A stretch of 64,000 bases of DNA from Oscillospiraceae bacterium (lineage in GTDB: Bacteria > Bacillota > Clostridia > Oscillospirales > Oscillospiraceae), in contig WQXS01000010.1 in assembly GCA_009784725.1 (NCBI GenBank), positions 1 through 64,000 of the forward strand, in the 5' to 3' direction. The notes beneath the pieces were generated by a model. That model was given only the letters and a program-made list of their open reading frames with translations. It did no database searches and had not been told where the DNA came from. Below are positions 21,924 through 32,423 of the stretch, piece after piece. Position numbers and translations under genes: made by a program. Positions within the stretch are counted from its first letter, which is position 1; every line of letters begins with the position of its first letter.

Positions 21924-22835
21924 ATGAGAATCAGGGAAAAACGCACTATTTTAATAATTGACGATTCCCCGTCATGTGTTTCAACACTCACAAGGGTGCT
22001 AAGCGGCACCTATAATATAATCGTTGCGAAATGCGGTCATGAGGGTATTGAAACAGCAAAGAAAAAAAACCCGGACCTTATTATCCTTGATATTCAAATG
22101 CCGGATATGGACGGATATGAAACAATCACAATCCTTAAAAAGACTGTTTCAACACGAAACATCCCTGTCATTTTTATTACTGCACTGACTAAAATTGAAG
22201 ATGAAGAAAAAGGTCTCAAGCTTGGCGGCTCTGACTTTATAACAAAACCCTTCAGCGCCGATATTGTTAAGCTTAGAGTAAATAATCAAATCCGCATGCT
22301 CGATTATGTCAGTACCATCGAGCAGCTAAGCAGGATAGACCAGCTGACCGGTCTTCCAAACAGACGGAGCTTTCATGAACGTCTGACCTCCGAATGGAAG
22401 CTTGCCGTCCGCGAAGGTACGACACTGAGTGTATTGGTTATGGATATTGATCACTTCAAAAACTGCAATGATACATTCGGCCATTTACTTGGAGATGCCG
22501 TACTGCAGAAAATATCAACCGTTATCAAAGACAACGCAAGGAAACCGACAGACTTTGCCGCCCGCTGGGGAGGCGAGGAATTTATTATCCTGCTGCCAAA
22601 AACAAATGCCGAGGGTGCTCATCTTGTAGCTGAGTCCATCCGCGATGATATTGAACATTTTACAATTATCTTCAAGGACAACCGCAAGACAAAAGTAACA
22701 ATGAGCGTTGGAGTTAATACTCACAGCCCTACGAGGGAATGTTCGGTAAATGAATTTCTCCATCATGCCGATAACGCTCTTTATGCAGCAAAAAGAAACG
22801 GCAGAAACAATGTCACCGTCCATCAGCCGAAATAA
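21924..22835 (+). CDS. Response regulator with GGDEF domain (PleD-like diguanylate cyclase)
   Basis: ILDIQMPDMDG receiver domain, LTGLPNRRSF, RWGGEEFIILLP (GGEEF). Confidence 0.93.
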   Translation: MRIREKRTILIIDDSPSCVSTLTRVLSGTYNIIVAKCGHEGIETAKKKNPDLIILDIQMPDMDGYETITILKKTVSTRNIPVIFITALTKIEDEEKGLKLGGSDFITKPFSADIVKLRVNNQIRMLDYVSTIEQLSRIDQLTGLPNRRSFHERLTSEWKLAVREGTTLSVLVMDIDHFKNCNDTFGHLLGDAVLQKISTVIKDNARKPTDFAARWGGEEFIILLPKTNAEGAHLVAESIRDDIEHFTIIFKDNRKTKVTMSVGVNTHSPTRECSVNEFLHHADNALYAAKRNGRNNVTVHQPK

Positions 22836-22856
22836 TTAACTTATAAAGGCAACATT

Positions 22857-23534
22857 TTAAACCTTATGATAATAATCCAGTGTCTTAAACGGTCTGTCGA
22901 GGTGCGCAAGCAAAAATTCCTCGGTTTTTTTCGTAAGCTCCCTCAGTGATTCATCCGAAAGTGAAAAGGAAAATATTTTTTTTGCTTCGCAGCCGAGAAT
23001 ATATTCCGCAGCATTATATGCACCTGCGCTCAGCTTCATTATCCCGTCTTCCATCGATTCACCGCTTCGTATACCCTGTGCTTTTAAGAGCGGTTCAAAT
23101 CCCGAAATAGCAAGAAGCCTTAACTCAAATGCCGGTTTTACATATTCCGGTTTTTTTATTTTTTCACTTAGTGCATATAAAGCGTTAAGACAGAGCGGCA
23201 AAAGCTCGGGGTTCGGACTGTCTTCATCGGCAAGGGCTTCTGTCAGCTCGGCGATATATGCACCGAGCGCAAGAAGCTTCAGGTCATCTCTTAACCCTAC
23301 AAATTGCTCAACACTGCGGGCTTCTGTTATTGTCCATCTCTCATTTTTCTTTTGAAGTGTCATCTCGGAAAAAACAAGAAGCCCCGTTACAGCGGCAAGC
23401 TTGCTGTTTTTACGAAAAGCTCCGTGAGCGGAAACCGTCAGTTTTCCTTCGTCACTTGTCAGAACCGTAAGAATCTTGCTTGAATCTTTATACAGAACCT
23501 CTCTGAGAACAATACCCGTTGTATTAATAAACAT
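22857..23534 (-). CDS. recO: DNA repair protein RecO
   Basis: TTGIVLREVLYKDSSKILTVLTSDEGKLTVSAHGAFRKNSK N-terminal OB fold. Confidence 0.88.
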   Translation of the reverse strand: MFINTTGIVLREVLYKDSSKILTVLTSDEGKLTVSAHGAFRKNSKLAAVTGLLVFSEMTLQKKNERWTITEARSVEQFVGLRDDLKLLALGAYIAELTEALADEDSPNPELLPLCLNALYALSEKIKKPEYVKPAFELRLLAISGFEPLLKAQGIRSGESMEDGIMKLSAGAYNAAEYILGCEAKKIFSFSLSDESLRELTKKTEEFLLAHLDRPFKTLDYYHKV

Positions 23535-23556
23535 TGTAAGCTGTCCCCTGTTTCCG

Positions 23557-24453
23557 TTATTTTACATACCCGAAGTTTTTGATCATTGAACTGCTGTCGC
23601 GCCAGTTTTCCTTAACCTTAACCCAAGTTTGCAAAAAGACCTTTGCACCCATAAAACGTTCTATATCCTCACGTGCGAACTTACCTATTTTTTTTAGCAT
23701 TACACCGTTTTTTCCAATAATCATACCTTTATGATTTTGCTTTTCACAGAATATTGTTGCATCAACATCAATAATTATATTATCCTCGTCACCGCGCTCC
23801 GAGAATTTTGTTATTTCCACTGCTGTTCCGTGCGGGATTTCCTTGTCAAGACAGATAAGCAGTTTTTCACGGATTATTTCAGCAACTATCTGCTTTTCGG
23901 GCTGGTCTGTCGTCATACCGTCGGGGAAAAGCTGCGGTCCGGGTTTGGAGTATTTTTGAATCTCTTTTAGCAGCTCATCTGTTCCGTCACCTTTTTTTGC
24001 AGAGATTGGTATAATTGCATCAAACTTGAATATATTCGAATAAGTATTTATTACCGGCAGTATCATATCCGGCCTGACCGTATCGATTTTATTAATAAGT
24101 AATACCGCAGGAGCGTTGCTGTTCTTAATAAGTTCAATGAGTTTTTCTTCTTCTTTGCCTATGCCTGCAACAGGTTCGATAAGCAAAAAAACCGCATCAA
24201 CATCAAGAATGCTCTCTTTTGTGATGCCGACCATGTAATCGCCGAGTTTTGTCCTTGCTTTATGAAATCCGGGAGTATCAAGTAAAATAACCTGTGTATC
24301 CTCATATGAAAAAACACCAAAAATTCTGTTTCGGGTTGTCTGCGGTTTTGGTGAAACAATCGCTACCTTATCACCTGTTAATCTGTTGACAAGGGTTGAC
24401 TTACCTGAGTTTGCCCTTCCGACGACCGAAATCATCGCTGTTTTTGTAACCAT
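23557..24453 (-). CDS. era: GTPase Era
   Basis: GRANSGKSTLVN, LLDTPGFHKAR, NKID, KH domain. Confidence 0.96.
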   Translation of the reverse strand: MVTKTAMISVVGRANSGKSTLVNRLTGDKVAIVSPKPQTTRNRIFGVFSYEDTQVILLDTPGFHKARTKLGDYMVGITKESILDVDAVFLLIEPVAGIGKEEEKLIELIKNSNAPAVLLINKIDTVRPDMILPVINTYSNIFKFDAIIPISAKKGDGTDELLKEIQKYSKPGPQLFPDGMTTDQPEKQIVAEIIREKLLICLDKEIPHGTAVEITKFSERGDEDNIIIDVDATIFCEKQNHKGMIIGKNGVMLKKIGKFAREDIERFMGAKVFLQTWVKVKENWRDSSSMIKNFGYVK

Positions 24454-24959
24454 TACTTTAATTCCATTTCCCGGATTATATTTTTAGTTTTGGAGTGCAT
24501 GATTTTTTCTCTTTCTTCATCATCATGTATATAACCCAGAAGATGAAGAGTTGAATGAATTATCAGATAAGCAAGCTCATACTCATATGAGTTTTCATAT
24601 TCGGCTGCCTGCTTTTTTGCGGATTCTGCGGAAATCACAATATCCCCAAGCTGCTGTATATCGGAGTTTACGTCAAATCCGGATTTATCTATAAACGCCC
24701 ACCCAACTCCGGTAAATTCCTGTAACGGAAACGACAGAACATCCGTTGCTTTGTCCATTCCCCTGAAATTGCGGTTATATTCGCGGATTTTTTTATCACC
24801 TGTTATCTGTACATTTATATTGCATGGAATATCAACCTTTTCGTATTGCAAGACCTCTGTGACTGCTTTGGTTATAAGAATTGCATCGCCGGACCCGAGC
24901 GGATTTTCCGTTTCATCAAACGTTTGAATTACATGTTTAGGAGCTTTTGTTCTTTGCAT
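24453..24959 (-). CDS. ybeY: rRNA maturation RNase YbeY
   Basis: HSTLHLLGYIHDDEEREKIM, ATDVLSFP. Confidence 0.95.
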   Translation of the reverse strand: MQRTKAPKHVIQTFDETENPLGSGDAILITKAVTEVLQYEKVDIPCNINVQITGDKKIREYNRNFRGMDKATDVLSFPLQEFTGVGWAFIDKSGFDVNSDIQQLGDIVISAESAKKQAAEYENSYEYELAYLIIHSTLHLLGYIHDDEEREKIMHSKTKNIIREMELK

Positions 24960-24968
24960 TGCTACTCT

Positions 24969-25937
24969 CTATTTTCCGGCACGGGATTTATTTTCCCGTT
25001 TATCGTATGCTTCAATTATTTTTGATACAAGCTCGTGCCGTACTACATCCTTTGATGATAACTTGCAAATTGCAATATCGGGTATTCCGGCGAGAATCCT
25101 CATTGCATCCCTGAGACCGCTTGTTTTATCGGGCGGAAGGTCTATTTGTGTGATATCACCGGTTATGACGATTTTAGACCCGAAGCCGAGCCTTGTAAGA
25201 AACATTTTCATTTGCTCCCTTGACGTATTTTGCGCTTCATCGAGAATTATGAAGGAATCATCAAGGGTCCTGCCGCGCATATATGCAAGAGGTGCAACTT
25301 CGATATTGCCGCGTTCAAGGTATTTATTATATGTATCGGCACCAAGCAATTCAAAGAGTGCATCATACAGCGGGCGAAGATACGGGTCAACCTTGCTTTG
25401 TAAATCACCGGGCAGAAAACCGAGGCGCTCGCCTGCTTCAACCGCCGGACGTGTCAGAATGATTCTGTTTACGGTTTTTGCACGAAATGCAGCAACGGCA
25501 TGTGCAACGGCAAGATATGTTTTCCCTGTTCCGGCAGGTCCGATTGAAAGTGTAATTACATTCTTGTTAATTTCATCAACATATTTCATTTGCCCTAGGG
25601 TTTTGGCTTTTATGGGTTTCCCTTTTGCAGATATACATATGACATCACGCCCGATATCTTCGATTTTGCTGTCATGCCCGTCTTTTACAAGGCCGATAAT
25701 ATATTTGACGTTTTGCGAATCAATCGGCTCACCTTTTGCTGCTATTGTTAAAAGTCCGTTGATGGTTCGCTGTGTATAGTGAATGCTCTCCTCTTCACCG
25801 GAAATTGAAAGCTCGGAGTTTCTGTCGACAATGCTGACATTAAACTCTTCTTCTATAATTTTAAGGTTTTCATCGAGCGAACCAAAGACACTGATAATAT
25901 TTTCAAGCCTGTCAATGCTCATTATTAACTCACTCAT
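24969..25937 (-). CDS. PhoH family ATPase
   Basis: GPAGTGKTYLAVAHAVAA, LTRPAVEAGERLGFLPGD, DEAQNTS. Confidence 0.95.
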   Translation of the reverse strand: MSELIMSIDRLENIISVFGSLDENLKIIEEEFNVSIVDRNSELSISGEEESIHYTQRTINGLLTIAAKGEPIDSQNVKYIIGLVKDGHDSKIEDIGRDVICISAKGKPIKAKTLGQMKYVDEINKNVITLSIGPAGTGKTYLAVAHAVAAFRAKTVNRIILTRPAVEAGERLGFLPGDLQSKVDPYLRPLYDALFELLGADTYNKYLERGNIEVAPLAYMRGRTLDDSFIILDEAQNTSREQMKMFLTRLGFGSKIVITGDITQIDLPPDKTSGLRDAMRILAGIPDIAICKLSSKDVVRHELVSKIIEAYDKRENKSRAGK

Positions 25938-25991
25938 TGTTAAATCACTCCTAAACTCTGCCTTATATGTGACGGGATGGATTTTATCATA

Positions 25992-27755
25992 TCAGGAATT
26001 TATTCGCAATTGATTTACCAGATTCTCGTCGGGTGTTGCCGTAACTGTTTTAAAGTCGGTATAAATAACCATTCCCGGTCTTCCTCCCGAAGGTTTTTTT
26101 ACGTGCTTTATAAGTGTATAATCAACGGGTACTTTATTATCCTTGCGTGCGGCAGAATAGAATGCTGCTATTGCCGCTGCTTCGTTTATTGTTGCTTCAT
26201 CGGGTTTCCCCTCTGCTGCGGACACAATAACATGTGTTCCATGGATTTTTTGTGCATGAAACCATATATCGTTTCTTGCTGCAGTTTTCAGGGTCAGCTT
26301 ATCGTTTTGAATATTATTTTTTCCTGCGTATATTGAAATCCCGCTTGAAGAAACAAACTTATGCGGTAAGGATTCGTTTTGTTTTGTTTTATTATTTTTC
26401 TGCTGCTTATTAGCTTTTACATATCCCGTGATACGCAGTTCATTTCTGATTTCATCGAGGTCCTGCCCGCTGTCTGCATTTTTCAGCTGTTGAATTATAC
26501 TTTTTACATATTCCAGTTCGTTTTCACTCTTAGCTATCTGCTCAGAAATAAATTGTTGAGCATTTTTGGCTTTTGAATATGCTTTATAATACTTTGCTGC
26601 ATTTTGCTGCGGTGTTTTAAGCGGGTCGAGTTTTATTTCACATTTTGCTCCGTTTTCGGAATAGAAATCATCTGCAATCAGGGTATTTTGGCCTTTTTTC
26701 ATGAGATGGAAATTTGATGAAATAATATCTGCGCACCTTCGGTAATAGTCGCGTTCCTTTGAATCTTCAAGCTCAGATTTTTGTGCAACGATTTTTCTTG
26801 TAAGCCTGTTTTCGGCGTTAGTCATTAATTTAAGTGTTGCAGCACTTCTTTGACCCATACGGTTTTCCAATGATTTGCGTGTATAGAAATTCTCAAGCAG
26901 CTCCGAAAAGCTGTTTTCATTTTCTGTTTTAAGACTACCTTCATACTGTCCGATTTGAGTAAATGAAAAATCCTCCGGTTTTCCTGCTTCATCTTTAATC
27001 AGCAGTGGTATATTTTCGTCCTCATTTAACACGGAAAAAAAGGACTTTATCAGTTTGTCCCCGTTATCTTTTACTTCATTTATCCTGTAATCAGTCCTGC
27101 CATAAGCCCGCCATGATATTTCCCTGCATATCAGCGGTGAAAATCCTGAAAATGCTTCTTGCAGCCATTTATCAATGACTTTATCGCCCGCTTTTGAAAA
27201 TTGCTCATAAAATCTTTCTTTGGTTACAGTAAGCGGATCTGTTTTGCCTTCCTGTACCGGCGGGCTGCGGTAAACAAGTCCGGGCAGCACACTTCTTTTA
27301 TCGTTTAACTCACCGCCTGTGCGTCGTAAGCAATCAATTATTATACCATCATTACCTGTCAGTATTATATTTGGTCGCTGCCCGATAAGCTCTATTATTA
27401 AACTCTTTATTGAATGAACACCCATAGCATCGGGTGCTTTTAGTTCAAAAATAAGAACACGCTCTGCTGAGGGTTGATTTATACAGGAGATTACAGCCCC
27501 CGATATATGCTTTCGAAGCAGCATGCAAAACATCGGAGGTGCTTTAGGGTTGTCAAATTTAAACCCGGAAAGATGTACCCGTTTATCGTTTGAGCCGGCA
27601 GAAATGAGCAGCTTCAAGCCTTTTGTGTCTTTTCCGCGAAGTGACAGAATTATAAGATCGCGCTCGGGCTGCTGTACTCTATCTATTTTTAGTCCTGTTA
27701 TCTGCCCGGACAGCTCATTTTTAACTGCTCTCAGACAAAACGCATCAAGCGGCAT
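25992..27755 (-). CDS. rqcH: NFACT family protein RqcH (Rqc2 homologue)
   Basis: MPLDAFCLRAVKNELSG N-terminus, C-terminal NFACT-R NDIWFHAQKIHGTHVIV. Confidence 0.92.
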   Translation of the reverse strand: MPLDAFCLRAVKNELSGQITGLKIDRVQQPERDLIILSLRGKDTKGLKLLISAGSNDKRVHLSGFKFDNPKAPPMFCMLLRKHISGAVISCINQPSAERVLIFELKAPDAMGVHSIKSLIIELIGQRPNIILTGNDGIIIDCLRRTGGELNDKRSVLPGLVYRSPPVQEGKTDPLTVTKERFYEQFSKAGDKVIDKWLQEAFSGFSPLICREISWRAYGRTDYRINEVKDNGDKLIKSFFSVLNEDENIPLLIKDEAGKPEDFSFTQIGQYEGSLKTENENSFSELLENFYTRKSLENRMGQRSAATLKLMTNAENRLTRKIVAQKSELEDSKERDYYRRCADIISSNFHLMKKGQNTLIADDFYSENGAKCEIKLDPLKTPQQNAAKYYKAYSKAKNAQQFISEQIAKSENELEYVKSIIQQLKNADSGQDLDEIRNELRITGYVKANKQQKNNKTKQNESLPHKFVSSSGISIYAGKNNIQNDKLTLKTAARNDIWFHAQKIHGTHVIVSAAEGKPDEATINEAAAIAAFYSAARKDNKVPVDYTLIKHVKKPSGGRPGMVIYTDFKTVTATPDENLVNQLRINS

Positions 27756-27756
27756 C

Positions 27757-28158
27757 TCATTTCTCCTGTGTAATTATAGTGAACAACTCATTTAATCTGT
27801 CGGTTTCACCGGTCAGATAGAGGTACCCGAAAAGGGTTTCTATCCCTGTTGCGCTGTGGTATTCCTTGTGGGTTGAGTTCTTCGGCACAACTCCCTGATG
27901 AGCATTACGCCCTCTTTTAAAAATTGATTCTTCTTCTTCTGTTAATGTATCTTTAATCTTTTCAGCCGCTTCTGCCTGTGCTTTTGCGCATACGAATGAA
28001 ACGGCCTTGTTGTGAAGGTTTTTAGCCGTTGATGTTCCCGTTATACAAAGCCATGTGCATACCATCAGTTCAAATACTGCATCTCCGATATATGCAAGCC
28101 CCTGGGCGGGTATTTCACCCGGTTGAAGCTTCATTTCCGGTTTCAGATAATTTATCAA
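27757..28158 (-). CDS. mrnC: Mini-ribonuclease 3
   Basis: LAYIGDAVFELMV, KRGRNA, EYHSATGIETLFGYLYLTG; true start may be 28134. Confidence 0.9.
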   Translation of the reverse strand: MINYLKPEMKLQPGEIPAQGLAYIGDAVFELMVCTWLCITGTSTAKNLHNKAVSFVCAKAQAEAAEKIKDTLTEEEESIFKRGRNAHQGVVPKNSTHKEYHSATGIETLFGYLYLTGETDRLNELFTIITQEK

Positions 28159-28981
28159 CTATATCAGCCTCTTTTATTTTGTTAATTGAAATATTTATAA
28201 CGTTTGCCATAATCAGTATAAAAGAACAAACATATAACCAAACCATCAGGATAATAAATGATGCAAGCGAGCCGTATAACACTTCATATCTTATTGATGC
28301 GGATATCATTTGAGAAAAAAGAACGCTTGCTATAACCAAAACCACTGCAGCTGCCACTGCTCCGGGTATTCTTGACATTTTTGTCGCTCTTTTCGGTGCT
28401 GATATGAAATAGATACTGCAGATAACCGCAAAAAGTAATAAAAAGAGAATAATGAATCTCGTCCATCTCCATAGTGACGTTATTGTGCTTATATGAAAAT
28501 GCTGTTCGAGAAGGTTCATCAGCCACTCTCCCGACACAACAACAAGTGCCGAGCCGTATATTGCCGCAAGAAACAACATGGAAAAAACGAAGCTTATAAT
28601 CCAGCCCCATATTCCCGAAAAACGCATTTTACCTTGAATCTCGCCTGTAATACCCGTAAAGGTCCGAAATGCAGCAGATGATGATGTAAGCATTGCTGTC
28701 AGACCGATTATCAGCATCAACTCGGTTCTGCTGTTTGCTATGTAACTCAGGTAATCTGAAATTGTTGAAAATGCTGCATCGGGTACGACACCTTCCAAAA
28801 GTTCAAATGCATCGGATTCCTGGATATTTAATGAACCGAGTATAACACTTGTGCATATAAAAAACGGGAAAATAGTGAGGGTCAAATAGTATGAAAGTGC
28901 CGCTGCACTGCGTCCGACAGGGTGGCTGAAATAAACTACCGCAACATCTTTTACTATACGTAATACTTTTTTCATAAGCAT
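28115..28981 (-). CDS. YihY/BrkB family membrane protein
   Basis: Multi-TM, GRSAAALSYYLTLTIFPFFI. Confidence 0.87.
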   Translation of the reverse strand: MLMKKVLRIVKDVAVVYFSHPVGRSAAALSYYLTLTIFPFFICTSVILGSLNIQESDAFELLEGVVPDAAFSTISDYLSYIANSRTELMLIIGLTAMLTSSSAAFRTFTGITGEIQGKMRFSGIWGWIISFVFSMLFLAAIYGSALVVVSGEWLMNLLEQHFHISTITSLWRWTRFIILFLLLFAVICSIYFISAPKRATKMSRIPGAVAAAVVLVIASVLFSQMISASIRYEVLYGSLASFIILMVWLYVCSFILIMANVINISINKIKEADIVDKLSETGNEASTG

Positions 28982-29084
28982 CTCTCACACAATTTTATTC
29001 CTGATAACACACAGTCTTGTTACTGAATACGGCGAAGACCGCCTAAACGTTCCTCGCCGCCAAATTATATTGTCCGGTAATTTA

Positions 29085-30260
29085 TTATTTTGAGTTAAAT
29101 ATCTTAAAGATTGTATCAAACGGATCTTCTTCTGCCGGAGGCGGGGGTGGAGGCGGAGGTGCCGGCGGCTCCGGTGCCGAAGGAGAAGGTGCTGCTGCCG
29201 GTTCTGTTGTTTTGAGTGCATCGTCGACTTTTTTGGAAATATATGCATCGGTATATACATTTGTGCTTGTTGTTGCGGGGCTGCTTGACATTGACATTGT
29301 CGGAAGGTCGTCAAAGCGGGTTGCTATAACAACAACTCTGATTTCATCTTCCATATCCTCGTCGAAGGAAGCACCGAAAATAATGTTTGCATCGGGATGT
29401 GCTGCTTCTGCTACAAGGCTTGCAGCAATTTCAACATCGTCTAAATCTATATCGATTGAGCCTGTAATATTTACGAGAACACCTCGTGCTCCGTCTATTG
29501 ATGTTTCCATAAGCGGGCTTGTAACGGCTGCACGTGCTGCTTCTTCAGCTTTGCCTTTTCCTGCTGCATGGCCGACACCCATGTGTGCATAACCTGCATC
29601 TTTCATAATTGAAGTCACGTCGGCGAAGTCGAGATTGATAAAGCCTGTTTTTTTGATAAGCTCCGATATACTGACAACCGCCTGATGAAGAACGCCATCG
29701 GCGATTTCGAAAGCATTTGCAAAAGTGAGCTTCTGATCTGAAACGGCTTTGAGTCTGTCATTTGGAATAACAAGTAAAGAATCAACTTTTCCCAATAGGT
29801 TTTTGATACCTTCTTCGGCCTGTTCCATGCGGCGTCTTCCTTCAAAGCTGAAGGGTTTTGTAACAACGCCTACGGTTAATGCCTGTGCTTCTCTTGCTAT
29901 GTCGGCAACAACAGGTGATGCTCCCGTACCTGTTCCGCCGCCCATTCCGCCGGCAATAAATACCATGTCGGCATCTTCAAGAGCCTTGGCAACATTGTTT
30001 CTGCTCTCCTCTGCCGCTTTTTTGCCGATCTCGGGACTTGAACCTGCACCTTGACCCATAGTGAGCTTTTCACCGATTTGAACCTTTGATGCTGCATTCG
30101 AAGCAGATAGTGCGGGTTTGTCTGTATTAATAGCGATGAATTCTACGCCCTGAGTTCCTGCTGATACCATTCTGTTGACAACATTGTTACCTGCTCCGCC
30201 AACTCCTGCTACCTTGATTACGACTACATTGTCAGGTGCGCTTTCTATTGAAACCGCCAT
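29085..30260 (-). CDS. ftsZ: Cell division protein FtsZ
   Basis: [29 protein letters not shown]; polyproline linker then [14 protein letters not shown]-terminus. Confidence 0.98.
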   Translation of the reverse strand: MAVSIESAPDNVVVIKVAGVGGAGNNVVNRMVSAGTQGVEFIAINTDKPALSASNAASKVQIGEKLTMGQGAGSSPEIGKKAAEESRNNVAKALEDADMVFIAGGMGGGTGTGASPVVADIAREAQALTVGVVTKPFSFEGRRRMEQAEEGIKNLLGKVDSLLVIPNDRLKAVSDQKLTFANAFEIADGVLHQAVVSISELIKKTGFINLDFADVTSIMKDAGYAHMGVGHAAGKGKAEEAARAAVTSPLMETSIDGARGVLVNITGSIDIDLDDVEIAASLVAEAAHPDANIIFGASFDEDMEDEIRVVVIATRFDDLPTMSMSSSPATTSTNVYTDAYISKKVDDALKTTEPAAAPSPSAPEPPAPPPPPPPPAEEDPFDTIFKIFNSK

Positions 30261-30460
30261 GTAATCAACCTCCCGTACTAGATTTTTATCCATATTAATT
30301 AAATCCCTGTCCTGATTATCAAATGATTTCGGCTTTACATTCCGATATTATTTATGTGTTTAAATATGCACATCATCCGCTATTTTATATGTTTTTGCTT
30401 CCAAGGTCAATACTTTTCTTTCAAATAGTTTCAAATAATTTCATGGTTATGTATACCGGT

Positions 30461-31267
30461 TTATGTCGGGAAAAATCTTGGTGCAGCAGTATCATCGGAA
30501 AGGTTAATATCTCCCGAAGTATTCGGGTAGTGCTCATTGATCTGAGGTATACTTTCAACCAGACGCTCCAGATTATGCCTTATACTGCTCGGTCTTAAAT
30601 TCACCGAACCTCCGAGTATAACTCTATATCTGCCGAGATATCCGAAAAACACATTTGTTATATTTGAAACATCAATATATGAAACATCATCGGAAATACC
30701 ATGTCGCTCGACTGCAGCAAGAATATCCTGCGTATACTGGAGCTTTGTTTCTGCACCGAATACCGGCTTTAATACAATTCCTAAAGGTGTTTCTTCAATT
30801 TCTATTCCCCTTATTTCTATAAGGCTTTCAAAATCATCAACAATATCCGATACCGCTTCGTTTTCCGACAGCCCGTAGCTGCCTGCAAGCACTCTGCAGT
30901 TTGAATCAAGCACATAGTACCACCCTGCCGAGGTCACTCTCGCCACAGCTACGCTTTCTACGATTTCTATCGAAACAACGTTAGGTAAAACACGTGATAC
31001 ATGTACCTCTTCCGCAAAGGGGAGCTTTGTACGTATTTGCAATGCAAGATCGCGGGAATTAACAAGCATTAAATTATCACCGGCATTTAATCCGGAAGCA
31101 GCGATTATTTCCTCGGATGTATATTTCTGCTGCCCTTCGATCCTTATTTCGGCGATTCGCAGAAAAGCACTAAGACCAAGAGCCGTCATTACGGAAATCA
31201 GAACAACACCAAGTGCAATATAAGCAATTGATGCTTTGCTGAATTGTCTTTTTCGGATTCCTTGCAT
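30461..31267 (-). CDS. ftsQ: FtsQ/DivIB-type division protein (POTRA/FtsQ)
   Basis: One TM, RIAEIRIEGQQKYTSEEIIAASGL POTRA, position between murG and ftsZ. Confidence 0.8.
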   Translation of the reverse strand: MQGIRKRQFSKASIAYIALGVVLISVMTALGLSAFLRIAEIRIEGQQKYTSEEIIAASGLNAGDNLMLVNSRDLALQIRTKLPFAEEVHVSRVLPNVVSIEIVESVAVARVTSAGWYYVLDSNCRVLAGSYGLSENEAVSDIVDDFESLIEIRGIEIEETPLGIVLKPVFGAETKLQYTQDILAAVERHGISDDVSYIDVSNITNVFFGYLGRYRVILGGSVNLRPSSIRHNLERLVESIPQINEHYPNTSGDINLSDDTAAPRFFPT

Positions 31268-31286
31268 GACCTTCCCCTTTATATTC

Positions 31287-32423
31287 TTATGCTTTTATAC
31301 TGTTAAATACCGTTTCTGCAATTACTGATGCTGCGTTTTTTACCGCAAGTGATTTTTGTGCCTGTATCATTCTTTCAAGTCCTGTTTTATCACCAAGAAC
31401 CGATACGGTTTTTTCAAACAAGCTCTCACCCGTGCAGGTATTTTCTAAAATCATCACGGCTGCGCCTTTCTCTTGAAGTTTTTTTGCATTTGCTTCCTGA
31501 TGATTTTCCGTGACGTTTGGTGACGGAATCAAAATTGCCGGTTTGCCCATTGCCGCAAGCTCGCCTATTGTAGATGCACCGGCTCTTGTAAGGATTAAAT
31601 CCGCTTTTTTCATTACTTCGGGCATATCGTAAATGTAGTCTCTGATATCCGATACGGGTGCTTTTATTTCCGCATCAGATATTCCTGATTTTATAAGATG
31701 CTCTTTTATTTTATTTATATTTCCGTCGGCACCTGCAGCATGGATATGATTAAACTTTTTTTGTTTTATATTCAATAATATAAAATCAGCGATTTTTTTA
31801 TTCATTCCCGTTGCACCCATCGACCCCCAATATGATATTACAAGCGGGGTCCGGTCTTTATCGGGTGCTTCCTGTGTATCCTTTTCTTTCTCAGCCGCAG
31901 TGAAAAAGTCACTTTTCAGCGGAGTCCCGGTATAAACGACTCTTTCCGGTTTTTTATAGCATGCCTCTGTTTCTTTATAAGAAACGAAAATTTTATCTGC
32001 TGTTTTACTGAGCATTCTGACAGCAAGCCCGGGCAAAACATTCGGTTCAAGTAAAAAGGAAGGTATCTTTCTTTTTGATGCCTGTTTTATTATCGGATAA
32101 CATATCGAGCCGCCTGTTCCGATAACTGCATCCGGGTTATACTCCTTAAGCAGTTTTTTTGCTTTTGAAAATGCAACAAGCAGATTTTTTACTGTTTTCA
32201 GGTTAAACGAAATGTCTCGTGGTGATATACCCCGTCTAAGTCCTGTCATTTTTATATTTGTAAGCTCGAAGCCAGCATCGGGAATAAGCTGCTTTTCCAG
32301 TTTTTTATCCGACCCGGCAAAAAGAATTTTTGATTCGGGCTGCTCTGCTTTTATCTCTTCGGCTATGGCAATTGCAGGATTGATATGTCCCGCCGAGCCG
32401 CCGCAAACAATCAGATAAGTCAT
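31287..32423 (-). CDS. murG: UDP-GlcNAc:undecaprenyl-PP-MurNAc-pentapeptide GlcNAc transferase
   Basis: VCGGSAGHINPAIAIAEE, GTGGSICYP, TRAGASTIGELAAMGKPAILIPSP. Confidence 0.95.
   Translation of the reverse strand: MTYLIVCGGSAGHINPAIAIAEEIKAEQPESKILFAGSDKKLEKQLIPDAGFELTNIKMTGLRRGISPRDISFNLKTVKNLLVAFSKAKKLLKEYNPDAVIGTGGSICYPIIKQASKRKIPSFLLEPNVLPGLAVRMLSKTADKIFVSYKETEACYKKPERVVYTGTPLKSDFFTAAEKEKDTQEAPDKDRTPLVISYWGSMGATGMNKKIADFILLNIKQKKFNHIHAAGADGNINKIKEHLIKSGISDAEIKAPVSDIRDYIYDMPEVMKKADLILTRAGASTIGELAAMGKPAILIPSPNVTENHQEANAKKLQEKGAAVMILENTCTGESLFEKTVSVLGDKTGLERMIQAQKSLAVKNAASVIAETVFNSIKA

Noticed and set aside
25063-25779. 238-aa ORF antisense to phoH
   Set aside because: Shadow ORF; the sense strand encodes a canonical PhoH ATPase.
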